The translations under genes were made by a program, and so were the position numbers. A DNA stretch of 64,000 nt from Burkholderiales bacterium PBB6. Lineage in GTDB: Bacteria > Pseudomonadota > Gammaproteobacteria > Burkholderiales > Burkholderiaceae_C. This document shows positions 63,611 through 64,000 of the stretch, in pieces (position 1 is the stretch's first letter; the number at the start of each line of letters is the position of its first letter). The notes beneath the pieces were generated by a model that did no database searches, was not told the DNA's origin, and saw nothing but the letters and a program-made list of their open reading frames with translations. Location of the stretch: positions 434,001 to 498,000 of the forward strand of contig NKIH01000001.1 in assembly GCA_002255925.1 (NCBI GenBank). The letters are read 5' to 3'.

Positions 63611-64000
63611 ATGAACATCGCTGCGCTGCAAATGGTCTCCACGCCCGACGTGGACCGCAATCTCGACACCGCCCGGCAGTTGATCGCCCAGGCGGCCGAT
63701 GCCGGTGCGCGCCTGCTGGCGCTGCCCGAGTACTTCTGCCTGATGGGCCTGCGTGATGACGACAAGCTGCGCATCGCCGAGCGCGATGGCGACGGCCCGA
63801 TCCAGAACGCGCTGGCAGAAGCGGCGGCGCGCCACGGCGTGTGGCTGGTGGGTGGCACGCTGCCGCTGCTGGCGAGCACGCCTGGGCGAGTGCGCAATGC
63901 CTGCTGCGTCTGGAGCCCGCAAGGCGAGCGCGTGGCGCGCTACGACAAGATCCACCTGTTCGCCTTCGACAACGGCCGCGAGAGCTACGACGAGGCCCGC
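63611..64000 (+). CDS. Nitrilase-family amidohydrolase, N-terminal part (truncated by window edge)
   Basis: 130 residues of a carbon-nitrogen hydrolase (MNIAALQMVSTPDVDRNLD). The catalytic Glu is in ALPEYF and the Lys in YDKIHLF; the Cys of the triad lies beyond the window. It resembles Nit1/omega-amidase-type enzymes that repair deaminated glutathione. This linkage with yhdP is common in Betaproteobacteria. Confidence 0.9.
   Translation, partial: MNIAALQMVSTPDVDRNLDTARQLIAQAADAGARLLALPEYFCLMGLRDDDKLRIAERDGDGPIQNALAEAAARHGVWLVGGTLPLLASTPGRVRNACCVWSPQGERVARYDKIHLFAFDNGRESYDEAR

Overview
The window is a gene-dense, high-GC chromosomal segment of a betaproteobacterium, most likely in the Burkholderiales (Rubrivivax/Leptothrix/Ideonella-like). 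The reasons are the GC-rich third codon positions, DUF4148 small secreted proteins, the leuS-lptE-holA and fur/bamE-dapB neighbourhoods, hprK-ptsN-hpf, and a yhdP-nitrilase junction. No rRNA, tRNA, CRISPR array, phage or transposase gene was recognised. Both ends are cut inside genes: a branched-chain amino-acid binding protein on the left and a nitrilase-family amidohydrolase on the right.

Layout. 1-2 kb: the truncated periplasmic binding protein diverges from an M20 peptidase. 2.1-8.8 kb: an efflux operon (outer-membrane factor, HlyD-type adaptor, two ABC-2 permeases, no ATPase) lies between two near-identical ~820 bp direct repeats, each carrying a tandem pair of DUF4148 genes. 9-11 kb: a LysR regulator and amgK. 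11.3-15.7 kb: lptD-surA-rsmA. 15.7-17 kb: a small island with a secreted RNase, its barstar-type inhibitor, a large inverted repeat and an apparent 3' gene remnant. 17-22.3 kb: malic enzyme maeB diverging from a DctS/DctR-like two-component system. 22.3-24.6 kb: thiL-pgpA-pncC. 24.5-27.3 kb: a GGDEF-EAL protein and a 2-hydroxyacid dehydrogenase. 27.3-31.7 kb: leuS-lptE-holA. 31.8-33.8 kb: an exported PEP-synthase-like protein. 33.8-38.8 kb: exbD/exbB, dapB, bamE, fur, hprK, ptsN, hpf.

39.2-44.2 kb is a compact signalling island. It holds a response regulator with an N-terminal excisionase/MerR-like DNA-binding domain, a kinase-like protein that has lost its catalytic residues, a CheY-like receiver and a large multi-PAS histidine kinase whose middle PAS resembles a LOV domain. 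It is followed by corA, a small TonB-fold-like secreted protein and a HAD phosphatase.

46.7-53.8 kb is an eight-gene, tightly overlapping minus-strand operon: FAD amine-oxidase-like protein, DUF1365, cyclopropane-fatty-acid-synthase-like methyltransferase, chalcone-isomerase-like protein, MFS transporter, DUF3833 lipoprotein, SDR and NTF2-like protein. It looks like a membrane-lipid modification pathway of the kind linked to singlet-oxygen stress in other proteobacteria. 54-64 kb holds a GST, an EamA exporter, a rhombosortase-like protease, glnE, a very large AsmA/YhdP-type protein and the truncated nitrilase.

The regions most worth a second look are the signalling island, the lipid operon, the exported PEP-synthase-like protein, the RNase/barstar island and the repeat-flanked efflux operon.
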